Positions 25,843-33,428 of a stretch of 64,000 bases of DNA are shown one piece after another (the first letter of the stretch is position 1; each line of letters opens with the position of its first letter). The DNA is from Verrucomicrobia bacterium Tous-C9LFEB. GTDB lineage: Bacteria; Verrucomicrobiota; Verrucomicrobiia; Methylacidiphilales; UBA1321. The notes under the pieces were generated by a model. It was not told where the DNA came from. It saw only the letters and a program-made list of their open reading frames with translations, and did not search any database. The DNA lies in NCBI GenBank assembly GCA_002304345.1, contig NEUU01000010.1:1-64000 (forward strand), in the 5' to 3' direction. The position numbers and the translations under genes were made by a program.

Positions 25843-26304
25843 CTAGCGGCTGATGTCGCGTTGCGAAAGCAGCTTGAACCCGGCCTGCAGGAGCACATGG
25901 CAGGCGACGTCCTCATCATCCACATGCAAGGCGAGCGCCGCCTTGCCGCGCGGGCGGGTGAGAAACGAGTAAGTGAAGTGGATATTGCACTCGGCCTGTA
26001 GCAACGCGCTCAGCACCGCCTGCAGATCCGAGGCGCTGGAGGAAAGCTCGACCACGACGAGGCCGCATTCAGCAAAGGGAATTTCGTGTTCGGCAAAAAC
26101 AGTGCGCGTCCGCTCGGGATCATCGACGACCAGCCGGATGATGGCGGCTTCCGCCGTGTCGAACACATTGAGAGCGACCACATGGATATTGTGATCGGTA
26201 AAAAGCTTCACGATCTCCGCAAGGCGACCCACCTTGTTCTCCATGAAAACGGAAAGCTGCCGGACTTTATCGCCGCGAGTTGCTTCGGTAGTTTCAGATG
26301 GCAT
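25843..26304 (-). CDS. Protein with two ACT domains
   Basis: A 153-residue protein made of two tandem ACT domains: QLSVFMENKVGRLAEIVKLF starts the first, and the second includes LVVVELSSSASDLQAVLSAL and FTYSFLTRPRGKAALALHVD. Small double-ACT proteins bind amino acids and act as regulators; they are often seen near acetolactate synthase or ketoacid metabolism genes, but no such neighbour is present here. The leading 12 residues are polar. It lies 67 bases upstream of moaD in the same orientation, so co-transcription is possible. Confidence 0.85.
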   Translation of the reverse strand: MPSETTEATRGDKVRQLSVFMENKVGRLAEIVKLFTDHNIHVVALNVFDTAEAAIIRLVVDDPERTRTVFAEHEIPFAECGLVVVELSSSASDLQAVLSALLQAECNIHFTYSFLTRPRGKAALALHVDDEDVACHVLLQAGFKLLSQRDISR

Positions 26305-26420
26305 ACGACCTGGCCTGTTGAAGGGTTACGGTTGCTATTACTTGAGTATTAACAACCACTATCCAACCGAGTTACGTCTCCCTTGTCACGCCCATTCGGG
26401 CCTCTCCAAAAGAGGGTCAC

Positions 26421-26448
26421 TTGCATTCTGCAAAATCGCATCCATAAT
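26421..26448 (+). promoter_or_regulatory. Candidate sigma-70 promoter of the YceI gene
   Basis: TTGCAT (26421-26426) and CATAAT (26443-26448) separated by 16 bases, 28 bases before the ATG of the YceI-like gene, which also has AAGGAAA as ribosome site. The spacing is one base short of ideal; offered as a candidate only. Confidence 0.35.
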
Positions 26449-26476
26449 TACACAAATTAACCAAGGAAATTAACTT

Positions 26477-27046
26477 ATGCGTCGTCTATCGGCCCTGTTC
26501 CTCGTACTGTCGTTGTCCCTCACCCTGCCCGCGTTGGCAGCGGATACCTACACCGCCGACCCGGCCCACTCGTCGGTCGGATTCAAAATCAAACACATGG
26601 GCCTGAGCACGGTGCGAGGACAGTTCACGGAATACACCGGCAAGGTCAGCTTCGACAAGGAAGACCCCACGAAATCCTCCGTCGAGGTCATCGTGCAAGC
26701 CAAGAGCATCGACACGGCCAATTCCATGCGGGATGCGCACCTGCGCAAAGCCGACTTCTTCAACGTGGAGAAATTCCCCACGCTGAGCTTCAAGAGCACG
26801 GCGGTGAAAAAGATCGATGACGCCACCTACGAGATCACTGGCAATTTCACCCTCCTCGGCGTGAGCAAGCCCGTCACGTTCCAGTTCGTTGATGTGGCTT
26901 TCGGCAAGGGGCCGCAGGGCGACGACCGCGCCGGCGGCAATGCCCGCTTCAAGATCAACCGCAGCGATTACGGCATGACGAAGTCAGTCGGTCCGGGCTC
27001 CGAAACAGTCGAGATCGAACTCGCCTTCGAAGCCGTGAAGTCCTGA
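26477..27046 (+). CDS. YceI-family periplasmic protein
   Basis: A 189-residue protein with a signal peptide (LSALFLVLSLSLTLPALAAD) and the YceI fold: TYTADPAHSSVGFKIKHMGL at the start of the mature part, VRGQFTEYTGKVSFD, MRDAHLRKADFFNVEKFPTL and a C-terminal FKINRSDYGM segment. YceI proteins are lipocalin-like periplasmic binders of isoprenoid-type lipids, in some cases linked to stress. The gene stands alone and ends in a hairpin shared with the convergent gene. Confidence 0.93.
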   Translation: MRRLSALFLVLSLSLTLPALAADTYTADPAHSSVGFKIKHMGLSTVRGQFTEYTGKVSFDKEDPTKSSVEVIVQAKSIDTANSMRDAHLRKADFFNVEKFPTLSFKSTAVKKIDDATYEITGNFTLLGVSKPVTFQFVDVAFGKGPQGDDRAGGNARFKINRSDYGMTKSVGPGSETVEIELAFEAVKS

Positions 27047-27063
27047 TCGGCGATTAGTGATTG

Positions 27064-27093
27064 GGTGAGTCCGGATTTCCATCTGGACTCACC
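27064..27093. terminator. Bidirectional hairpin terminator
   Basis: GGTGAGTCC (27064-27072) and GGACTCACC (27085-27093) form a perfect nine-base stem with a 12-base loop in the 50-base gap between the convergent YceI gene and the leftward gene at 27097. No long T-run follows on either strand. Confidence 0.7.
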
Positions 27094-27096
27094 GAC

Positions 27097-28620
27097 TCAA
27101 GGATTGGTGTCAAATTTTCGAAAAATCTCCTGATAGGCCTCCCCCGAGATCGCGTCACTATCCCAGTAATCCCCCAAAAGACGGAATTGTTCGGCGGCGA
27201 TTTTCTCCTGCTTTGCTTTCATCGCAAACTTCAGATACAGCGTGCGGTAGTAATCACTGCGCGGATACTTTTGTAGAAATCCTTCAAAGATTGTCTGGAG
27301 GAGGCTCCAATTCTGTTGGGGAAAATCGTCTCCAAAATCATCGGGATAGTATTGAAGATTGTTGATTAAAACCAGAGGAGCCTTGATATCAAAGCGTCCT
27401 CCGGCGAGACATTCTTGAGTGAAACTCACTTCCTCTTTTTTGCTGCCATACCAGCGGGGCAAAAGATAATGAGCCTTACAGGAATAAATACCACCCCAGT
27501 TCGAGCTAGCTTGCACGCCTCTCTGGAACCATTTCTCCATTTCGGCACGATCTCCATCCCCACCCAAAACAACATTCATCATCACCCCGCAAATCGGCCA
27601 CTCACCAGGATAGCGTTCATAAGCACCTTCGAGAATCTCCCGAGCTTTGCTTAAATGGAGTTGCATTCCCGACCGGCCCTTTTCAGTCACCTGACTGGCC
27701 CACCCCGAAGTGCGTAGCGCCCAGGCCATATTCACTTCGTAAGCTCCCTTTAGAATAAGCCGGGTGGGACTGTCCGGATCGGAGTGAGACCAAAGCTCGT
27801 CCATTTTCTGTCCGGCCTGTTCCAGAAGTGTGACATCATTCTGCAGATTACTCATCCAGCCGTCTGCACGGGTGAAAAGATAGTTTGGTGGGTATTTTTC
27901 ATTCAGCATGACCTCGTAGTGCTTCAGGATTTGCCCTGCCAATGGCGGCAGCAAAGGCATATATTGCTCGATATTAGGAACGTGAGATTGTTGGCAATTC
28001 ATCAGATTGCGCGCCGCATTCGTCGCGGCCCAAAACTTGAAGGCAGCCGGATAAGCCGTAGCGTCTAAACTTTCACTGCGATTCTTCACCTCTACGCACA
28101 TTCTTGCTTCGTGCGAGTGAGAATACCCCGTAAATAAGTCGAGATCCAATATCACCTCAAAGAGCGGGTCCGCCAAACCCTCCTTATTACTGTCCACATA
28201 GAGCGAATGTATATCGCGGAAGAGATTTTCCCCGTAATAATCCCCCCAGATGCATAGATACGTCAGTGTACCGATGATTTTCCGCGCATTTTCATCGTAA
28301 GGATGGGTGCCCGGATGTAACCGCTGAAATTCCGCCCATGTCTCGTCGCGCAAACGCCGGTAAAACTCCTGATGCTGGGGCATGCGCGCTGCGAGTTGAT
28401 CACTCTCGAGCCAAGGACGAACCTCATCCTTGTACGGTAAGGGTAACAGTTGCGCGCCCGCAACTTGTTGTGAAGCATTGGAATTTCTTCTCATGATGAT
28501 GAGTCCTGGAACCAGGGCCATCACGATATAAAAGAGAACGAGAACCCCGATAAAGCCCGCACAACCGAATATCATGTATTGAACAATACCGCGTTTCTTA
28601 CGCGCTGGTTTTTGATCCAT
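27097..28620 (-). CDS. Membrane-anchored protein of unknown function, TPR/DUF4034-like
   Basis: A 507-residue protein with a basic N-terminus (MDQKPARKKRG) and one transmembrane helix (FIGVLVLFYIVMALVPGLII), the rest probably outside the membrane. The sequence is helical throughout. The C-terminal third, with KAREILEGAYERYPGEWPIC, WFQRGVQASSNWGGIYSCKA and LLPRWYGSKKEEVSF, recalls TPR-like DUF4034 proteins, but I am not sure. ATG 28620 follows AAGGGGG, a good ribosome site, and was chosen over the much longer open frame upstream, which is antisense to two genes. No function is assigned. Confidence 0.7.
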   Translation of the reverse strand: MDQKPARKKRGIVQYMIFGCAGFIGVLVLFYIVMALVPGLIIMRRNSNASQQVAGAQLLPLPYKDEVRPWLESDQLAARMPQHQEFYRRLRDETWAEFQRLHPGTHPYDENARKIIGTLTYLCIWGDYYGENLFRDIHSLYVDSNKEGLADPLFEVILDLDLFTGYSHSHEARMCVEVKNRSESLDATAYPAAFKFWAATNAARNLMNCQQSHVPNIEQYMPLLPPLAGQILKHYEVMLNEKYPPNYLFTRADGWMSNLQNDVTLLEQAGQKMDELWSHSDPDSPTRLILKGAYEVNMAWALRTSGWASQVTEKGRSGMQLHLSKAREILEGAYERYPGEWPICGVMMNVVLGGDGDRAEMEKWFQRGVQASSNWGGIYSCKAHYLLPRWYGSKKEEVSFTQECLAGGRFDIKAPLVLINNLQYYPDDFGDDFPQQNWSLLQTIFEGFLQKYPRSDYYRTLYLKFAMKAKQEKIAAEQFRLLGDYWDSDAISGEAYQEIFRKFDTNP

Positions 28621-28782
28621 AAACACCCCCTTACTTCTGTTTGGTTTGACGCTAAAAAGATCGGAGGTGGAAGAACAGAAAAAATTATTGAACAAGTGAA
28701 CTGGCAAAGCCCTGCGCTTGCATGAATACGATTTGCCCGTATGCTGAAAACCCCGCGATCTACCGCGACACGACTCACCCTT

Positions 28783-29109
28783 ATGGACAACACCCAGCAA
28801 GACGAACGCATCGCCCGTTTTGAAGCCAAAGTCATCGAACACCCCGAACAGGAACTGCACCGGTTCAGTCTGGGGAAAGCCCTCTTCGACGCCGGACGGC
28901 TCGCTGAGGCCGAACGCCATCTGCGCGTCGCCTTGGGCAAACGTCAGGATTGGATGGTGGTGGTGATGTTGCTGGGCCAATGTGCCGTGCAACGCGGGGA
29001 CAAGGCCGCCGCCCGCGAGCTCTACGAGAAGGCGCTGAAACTCGCCATCGACCAGCATCACGAAGGGCCGGAAGCGGAAGTCCGCGCCGCTCTGGCCTCC
29101 TTGGAATAA
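28783..29109 (+). CDS. Small TPR-repeat protein
   Basis: A 108-residue protein with two to three tetratricopeptide-like helix pairs: ELHRFSLGKALFDAGRLAEA, VVMLLGQCAVQRGDKAAARE and LYEKALKLAIDQHHEG. There is no signal peptide. ATG 28783 (MDNTQQDERIARFEAKV) is preferred to an upstream ATG at 28741 because the TPR part begins directly after it. It precedes the metallophosphoesterase by 16 bases in the same direction. It presumably mediates protein contacts; partner unknown. Confidence 0.75.
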   Translation: MDNTQQDERIARFEAKVIEHPEQELHRFSLGKALFDAGRLAEAERHLRVALGKRQDWMVVVMLLGQCAVQRGDKAAARELYEKALKLAIDQHHEGPEAEVRAALASLE

Positions 29110-29125
29110 CGGGGGAGCCCGCGGG

Positions 29126-30013
29126 ATGAAAATCAACCGGGCGCTTCCCCGACTCAAGCGCCTGCATCTGGTCCGGGGTCGCCTGATCACGCTGCCCTTT
29201 TTGCTCCTTGGCGGTGTGGGGTTGATCACCCGCCATCGAGCCGGTCGTTTTCGCATTGAGCGCGTCACGCTCGCCTTTCCACAACTTCCCGCCGCGTGGC
29301 AGGGAATGACGATCACCCAATTAAGCGATCTGCACATCGGTCCCGGTTTCACGGTGAAACGCCACCTCCCGCCGGTGATCGACGCGTGCCGGGAGCTGGC
29401 CTCGGACCTGGTGGTGATCACGGGTGATTTCGTGGATCGTCACGCGAGCTACCTTCCCGCCGCGCTGCCGCTCTTGCGTCAACTGGAAGCACCGCTCGGC
29501 ACCTTCGCGTGTCTCGGCAATCACGATGTATTCAACACACGCTGGGAGATGATCCGCTTATTGCGCTCGTGGTTGGGGTCGAATTTATTGATCAACCAAA
29601 ACGTGACGCTGGCTCGCGGTGGCTCAACGCTTTCCTTGTCGGGCATCGATTTTTCCACGCATCCGAACCGGCTGAGACGTCATATCGCCGCCCTCGCCCA
29701 AGCGCTAAGGCCGCCTGCGGATTTCCGTATCGTTCTGGCGCATGATCCCAGGTTGTTCCCACAGCTGTGCGAATTGGGAGCAGACCTGGTGCTGAGCGGT
29801 CACACGCACGGGGGGCAACTCTCGCTCACCGCGCCACCGCGTCCCGTGATCGGTCCGCTGATGCATACGTTCCCGTTCCTGCGGGGAACTTATCACGCGG
29901 GTTCCTCCGCCCTGTATGTGAATCGCGGCCTCGGTCAAACGATGCCGCTGCGCCTGAATAATCCCACGGAAATCACGCAGATCACTCTTGTGGGAGCAGG
30001 TCTCGTTATGTGA
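29126..30013 (+). CDS. Membrane-associated metallophosphoesterase (YkuE/LpxG-like)
   Basis: A 295-residue calcineurin-like phosphoesterase with all the metal motifs in order: ITQLSDLHIG, VVITGDFVD, CLGNHD, LAHDPRLF and LSGHTHGGQ. A basic N-terminus with one hydrophobic segment (LITLPFLLLGGVGLIT) would tether it to the inner membrane. The architecture is that of YkuE and LpxG-type enzymes, the latter hydrolysing UDP-2,3-diacylglucosamine in lipid A synthesis, but the substrate is not proven here. Its last codons lie within a dispersed repeat (30008-30065). Confidence 0.88.
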   Translation: MKINRALPRLKRLHLVRGRLITLPFLLLGGVGLITRHRAGRFRIERVTLAFPQLPAAWQGMTITQLSDLHIGPGFTVKRHLPPVIDACRELASDLVVITGDFVDRHASYLPAALPLLRQLEAPLGTFACLGNHDVFNTRWEMIRLLRSWLGSNLLINQNVTLARGGSTLSLSGIDFSTHPNRLRRHIAALAQALRPPADFRIVLAHDPRLFPQLCELGADLVLSGHTHGGQLSLTAPPRPVIGPLMHTFPFLRGTYHAGSSALYVNRGLGQTMPLRLNNPTEITQITLVGAGLVM

Positions 30014-30065
30014 TGGGTTGTGCGAGCAGAATGTCTTTTTTGTAGGGCGCAATTGCATCGCGCCA
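30008..30065 (+). repeat. Dispersed repeat, copy 1 (second copy inverted at 58661)
   Basis: About 58 bases starting at the last codons of the metallophosphoesterase gene and containing TGTGCGAGCAGAATGTC and TGTAGGGCGC. The same sequence, with a few changes and one missing T, occurs on the opposite strand at 58661-58721, 28 kb away. Here the right arm of the terminal hairpin (GCGCC) is truncated compared with the second copy. Confidence 0.8.
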
Positions 30066-30070
30066 CAGGC

Positions 30071-30262
30071 TCAGATCGATGGCCGGGGCGTGTCCGCCAC
30101 ATAGTCCTCCATGCTACCGAGAATCCGATTCACCTGATGCAGTACGAGGAAGGGAGCGGCAATGTGCAATCCCACGAGCAGCACCACGATCGCGAGGATC
30201 GTGATGCCGGTCGTGCGGGAAATAGCTCTGAGGCGCGCGGTGAGCCCGGCCCGACGGCTCAT
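30071..30262 (-). CDS. Tiny membrane protein resembling only the N-terminus of a DUF748 protein
   Basis: A 63-residue protein: basic start MSRRAGLTARLRAISRT, one transmembrane helix (GITILAIVVLLVGLHIAAPF) and then VLHQVNRILGSMEDYVAD. That last stretch recalls the point where AsmA-like DUF748 proteins enter the periplasm (xxxxVNRxLxxxxxYxGxV). DUF748 proteins are many hundred residues long, whereas this one stops after 63, so it looks like a truncated remnant or a microprotein derived from one. Its ATG overlaps the TGA of the preceding small gene, a typical coupled start. Confidence 0.55.
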   Translation of the reverse strand: MSRRAGLTARLRAISRTTGITILAIVVLLVGLHIAAPFLVLHQVNRILGSMEDYVADTPRPSI

Positions 30263-30453
30263 AAGTCGGTCTGGGCCAGGACGCGCAATAATTGAGTAGT
30301 TTTCTCCTCGTGCTCAGCTTCCGCGCTGGCGACGGCGAGCATGGCGGGCGATTTACGCTCTCCATTCATGATGGAGAGAATGGATTGAAGCGTGAGGATC
30401 GAGCAGATGAGCGTGATGGCGATGATTCCCGTTGCGAATGTGTCTTTGATCAT
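30259..30453 (-). CDS. Small membrane protein of unknown function
   Basis: A 64-residue protein with one N-terminal transmembrane helix (FATGIIAITLICSILTLQSI) and a polar, helical C-terminal half (SAEAEHEEKTTQLLRVLAQ). A near-perfect ribosome binding site, GGAGGT, lies five bases before ATG 30453, and the stop overlaps the start of the next small gene as ATGA. These two facts make it a real gene despite its size. I do not recognise the family. Confidence 0.65.
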   Translation of the reverse strand: MIKDTFATGIIAITLICSILTLQSILSIMNGERKSPAMLAVASAEAEHEEKTTQLLRVLAQTDL

Positions 30454-30670
30454 GGTGACCTCCGGTCTTGGGAGTGGTTAACTGTCACCTCATCACCGTG
30501 CATGGGTGGTGCCAATTCAGGCCAGTTTTGCAAGCCGCTTCCATCCAGACGATTGCGGGATATGGGCGGGAATGGTGGCCTTTTACCCCCTCTGCAAAAT
30601 GCGCGGAGAGGGTCGATCGGTAGGGCTTTTTGCGGAACGGACGCTCCGGCAAATGGGAGTCAGCAGCCGA

Positions 30671-31096
30671 CTAGCGCCGATGAAAGGTATCAGCGATGGC
30701 CCGTGAAAACGTGTCGAAGGTGATCGGCTTGTCCACCCATTGAGCCACGCGCAACGCCTGACATTCTTCCAGGTCCTTGGGATTGTTGGAGGAAGTCATC
30801 ACAATGACGGGCACATGGGCGAGGGCGGCTTCGGCACGGATCGCGCGCAAGACTTCCAATCCGCTGACGGAGGGTAATTTCAAATCGAGAAACACCACCA
30901 TGAGCGATTGCGCCAGGGCCGCCGTATGCGTTTGGAAATAATCGATCGCTTCTTTACCGTCCGGTATGAATTTGATTTGCTCGGACATATTCGCGCTCTT
31001 CAACTGCCGGAGCAATAAAATGCGATCATCTTCATTGTCTTCAATGACAATGACTCGGATGAGTTCGGGGGCGACTGAGGGGGCGGAAAGTGGCAT
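30671..31096 (-). CDS. Single-domain response regulator (Rcp1-like) 2
   Basis: A 141-residue receiver domain without output domain. The acidic pocket is VIVIEDNEDDRILLL, the phosphoacceptor Asp is in VVFLDLKLPSVSG, the switch Thr/Ser in VIVMTSSNNPKD and the Lys in WVDKPITFDTF. The motif spacing is that of Rcp1-type regulators that pair with phytochrome-like kinases. Its ATG follows the stop of receiver 1 directly (TAAATG), so the two are translationally coupled. With no DNA-binding domain it must signal through protein contact or a phosphorelay. Confidence 0.9.
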   Translation of the reverse strand: MPLSAPSVAPELIRVIVIEDNEDDRILLLRQLKSANMSEQIKFIPDGKEAIDYFQTHTAALAQSLMVVFLDLKLPSVSGLEVLRAIRAEAALAHVPVIVMTSSNNPKDLEECQALRVAQWVDKPITFDTFSRAIADTFHRR

Positions 31097-31582
31097 TTAG
31101 ATCAATCTTGCAGCCGTCAGGATAAAGGGAAACACAAAAGTGGGGCGTAATACAACGGCGGTATTCAGCCAGAAACTATGGATGTGCCGGGCGATATCGA
31201 CCATGTGATTAATCGAGGTTGGCTTGACGACGTAGGCGTTGACGTGCAGCTGATAGGCCGCTTCGACATCGGCGCGCTCGGAGGAAGACGTGAGCACCAG
31301 TATCACCATCGGATGCAGGGTCGGATGCTTCCGTACCCACTGCAGGACTTCCAGCCCGCTCTTGCGCGGCAGCTTGAGGTCGAGCAAGACAATGTCGGGT
31401 AGGGGATACGTTTTGCGGTCGGCATAGACACCGCCCCCCTCCAGATAATCCATGGCGGATTGACCATCTTCCGCCCGTTTAATGGTGACATCGACTTGCG
31501 CGCTATTGAACGCGCGGCTCGTGATAAACGCGTCGTCGTCGTTATCCTCGACCATCAGGATGATTCGCGGTTCCTTCGCCAT
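31097..31582 (-). CDS. Single-domain response regulator (Rcp1-like) 1
   Basis: A 161-residue protein consisting of one receiver: LMVEDNDDDAFITSRAF, phosphoacceptor in IVLLDLKLPRKSG, VLTSSSERADV and VVKPTSINHM. After the usual end of the domain it carries an unusual hydrophobic C-terminal extension (LRPTFVFPFILTAARLI) that could be an extra helix. It lies five bases downstream of the CHASE3-type kinase, its probable partner, and directly before receiver 2. Confidence 0.9.
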   Translation of the reverse strand: MAKEPRIILMVEDNDDDAFITSRAFNSAQVDVTIKRAEDGQSAMDYLEGGGVYADRKTYPLPDIVLLDLKLPRKSGLEVLQWVRKHPTLHPMVILVLTSSSERADVEAAYQLHVNAYVVKPTSINHMVDIARHIHSFWLNTAVVLRPTFVFPFILTAARLI

Positions 31583-31587
31583 GGCAG

Positions 31588-33393
31588 TTATCCTTTTCTT
31601 AAATCGACCCAGAAGAGAGAGCCGTTACCCAGCTCCGATTCGAGACCGATATTGCCGCCGAGATTTTCGACGGCGCGTTTGACGATGGCGAGACCGATGC
31701 CGGTGCCGCCATAGAGTTTGGGATTATGGACCTGCTCGAAAATCTTGAAGATGCGCTCGCGGTCTTCCGGGGCGATGCCGATTCCGTTATCGCGAACCTT
31801 GATGCGGATGCGGCCGTTGATTTCCTCGGTGGAAATTTCCACCCGCGGTTGGACTCCCGGGGCGACGAACTTGATGGCATTGTCGAGCAGATTGGACAGC
31901 ACCTGCGTCAGCGTCGCTTCGCGGGCAAAGACGGGGAGGAGCGTGCCAGTCACGGTGACGGTAGCCCGCGGTGGTTGGAACTGGGGATACTGGCTGAGCA
32001 TTTCCCGCATCAGGGAATCCAGATTGACCGAGATCAGTTCGTCCCGGTCCCGGGAAAGACGGGTATAGGCCAGAAGATCCTGAATGAGTTTGTCGAGGCG
32101 TTGCGCGGCACTGTTAATGCGGTTTAGGTAGAGCACGCCGCTTTCGTCCAGCTTTGCGGAGTAATCCTCCAGCAGCGCCTGCGCATATCCCTGCATCGCG
32201 CGCAAGGGCGAGCGCAGATCGTGCGAGACGGTGTAGGAGAACGCCTCCATCTCTTCCATCGCGCGCCGCAGCGAGCCGGTCCGCTCTTCGACTTGGGCGG
32301 CCAGATCCTTCGAGTACTCCTGCAGGGTGCGGTGCGCCTGGCGCAGGGCCGAGGCATCGTGGAAGACCAGCACGACACCCGTGATCCGCTGGTAATGATC
32401 GTGAATCGGTGCCGCGCTATCCTCGATCGGCCATTCCACGCCATTCTTTGCAATCAACACAGTATGATTGGCGAGACCCACCACTTTGTTCTCCCGCAGG
32501 ACCCGCTCCACCGGATCATCGACGATCACGCGGGTGTTTTCATTGATGATTCGAAAGATGGATTTCAGCGGCTTGGAAAGGGCCTCCTCATTTTGCCAGC
32601 CCGTCATGCGTTGGGCTTCGGGATTCATGAAGGTGATCTGTCCCAGATGATCTGTCACAATCACGGCATCGCCGATGGAGGAGAGCGTAATGCGGAACCA
32701 TTCCTTTTGCTCGGCCAATTCGATATTGCGCAGGTGAGCCTCCATCAATGCCGTCTTGTAATCGCCCACCAGATGGCGCAATTCGGTCGTGATGTAAAAC
32801 GTCATCAGGAGCGTCAGAATCACCGCGATGGAGCCGCCGCCATAGAAGAGACGTTCCTTCATCATCCCCACATTTTGCACGCGTTGCTGCCGCAAGGCTT
32901 CCTCCACCTGCACGAACTCCGCAAAATGGCGGCGAATCGTATCCATCATGCGCTTGCCAGCCAAGGACTCCTCCTTGTTCACGAGGGTGGGAAGATGCTG
33001 AATGCGCCGTTCGCCCAGTCGCATCCATTCCTCCGCTTCCGCACGAATGACCTGAATGCGCCGCACCTGATCCGGTCGATCTTTGACGGCCGCTTGCAAT
33101 TCCTCGAGCGCGGGTCTCACCTTGGGCAGTGCCTCCTGATAGGGGGCGAGATAAATCGCGTCTTTATTCAAGAGATAACCGCGCAGGCCGGTCTCCATAT
33201 CCACCATCAATTTTTCGCAGGCCCGTGTCTTCGAGAGGATTTGATAGGACTGCTGGCCCCACTCCACGACACCCATCAAATTGAAAACGAGCGCGGCGAG
33301 CAACGCCGTCGCCAGGAGAATCAGGCCCCCGGGCAGAACGATCAGCCGCGCCAGGGTTTGACGGAAGAGGGACTCTTGCTTACGAGTGGGCAT
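31588..33393 (-). CDS. Sensor histidine kinase with CHASE3-like and PAS domains
   Basis: A 601-residue membrane kinase. Order: transmembrane helix 1 (LIVLPGGLILLATALLAALV), a CHASE3-like periplasmic four-helix region containing DMETGLRGYLLNKDAIYLAP, transmembrane helix 2 (GGSIAVILTLLMTFYIT), PAS domain (ITLSSIGDAVIVTDHLGQIT), then HisKA with the phospho-His in YTVSHDLRSPLRAM and HATPase with N, G1 and G2 boxes (LDNAIKF, DNGIGI, GGTGIGLAIV). This phytochrome-kinase-like HisKA type usually pairs with Rcp1-like receivers, two of which follow immediately. Confidence 0.92.
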   Translation of the reverse strand: MPTRKQESLFRQTLARLIVLPGGLILLATALLAALVFNLMGVVEWGQQSYQILSKTRACEKLMVDMETGLRGYLLNKDAIYLAPYQEALPKVRPALEELQAAVKDRPDQVRRIQVIRAEAEEWMRLGERRIQHLPTLVNKEESLAGKRMMDTIRRHFAEFVQVEEALRQQRVQNVGMMKERLFYGGGSIAVILTLLMTFYITTELRHLVGDYKTALMEAHLRNIELAEQKEWFRITLSSIGDAVIVTDHLGQITFMNPEAQRMTGWQNEEALSKPLKSIFRIINENTRVIVDDPVERVLRENKVVGLANHTVLIAKNGVEWPIEDSAAPIHDHYQRITGVVLVFHDASALRQAHRTLQEYSKDLAAQVEERTGSLRRAMEEMEAFSYTVSHDLRSPLRAMQGYAQALLEDYSAKLDESGVLYLNRINSAAQRLDKLIQDLLAYTRLSRDRDELISVNLDSLMREMLSQYPQFQPPRATVTVTGTLLPVFAREATLTQVLSNLLDNAIKFVAPGVQPRVEISTEEINGRIRIKVRDNGIGIAPEDRERIFKIFEQVHNPKLYGGTGIGLAIVKRAVENLGGNIGLESELGNGSLFWVDLRKG

Positions 33394-33428
33394 AGAGAGT
33401 GGTTCGGGGAGGAATCATGACATGCCGG

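Noticed and set aside
28621..29421. N-terminal extension of the leftward gene starting at 28620
   Set aside because: It would be antisense to the TPR and metallophosphoesterase genes; a good ribosome site marks ATG 28620 instead.
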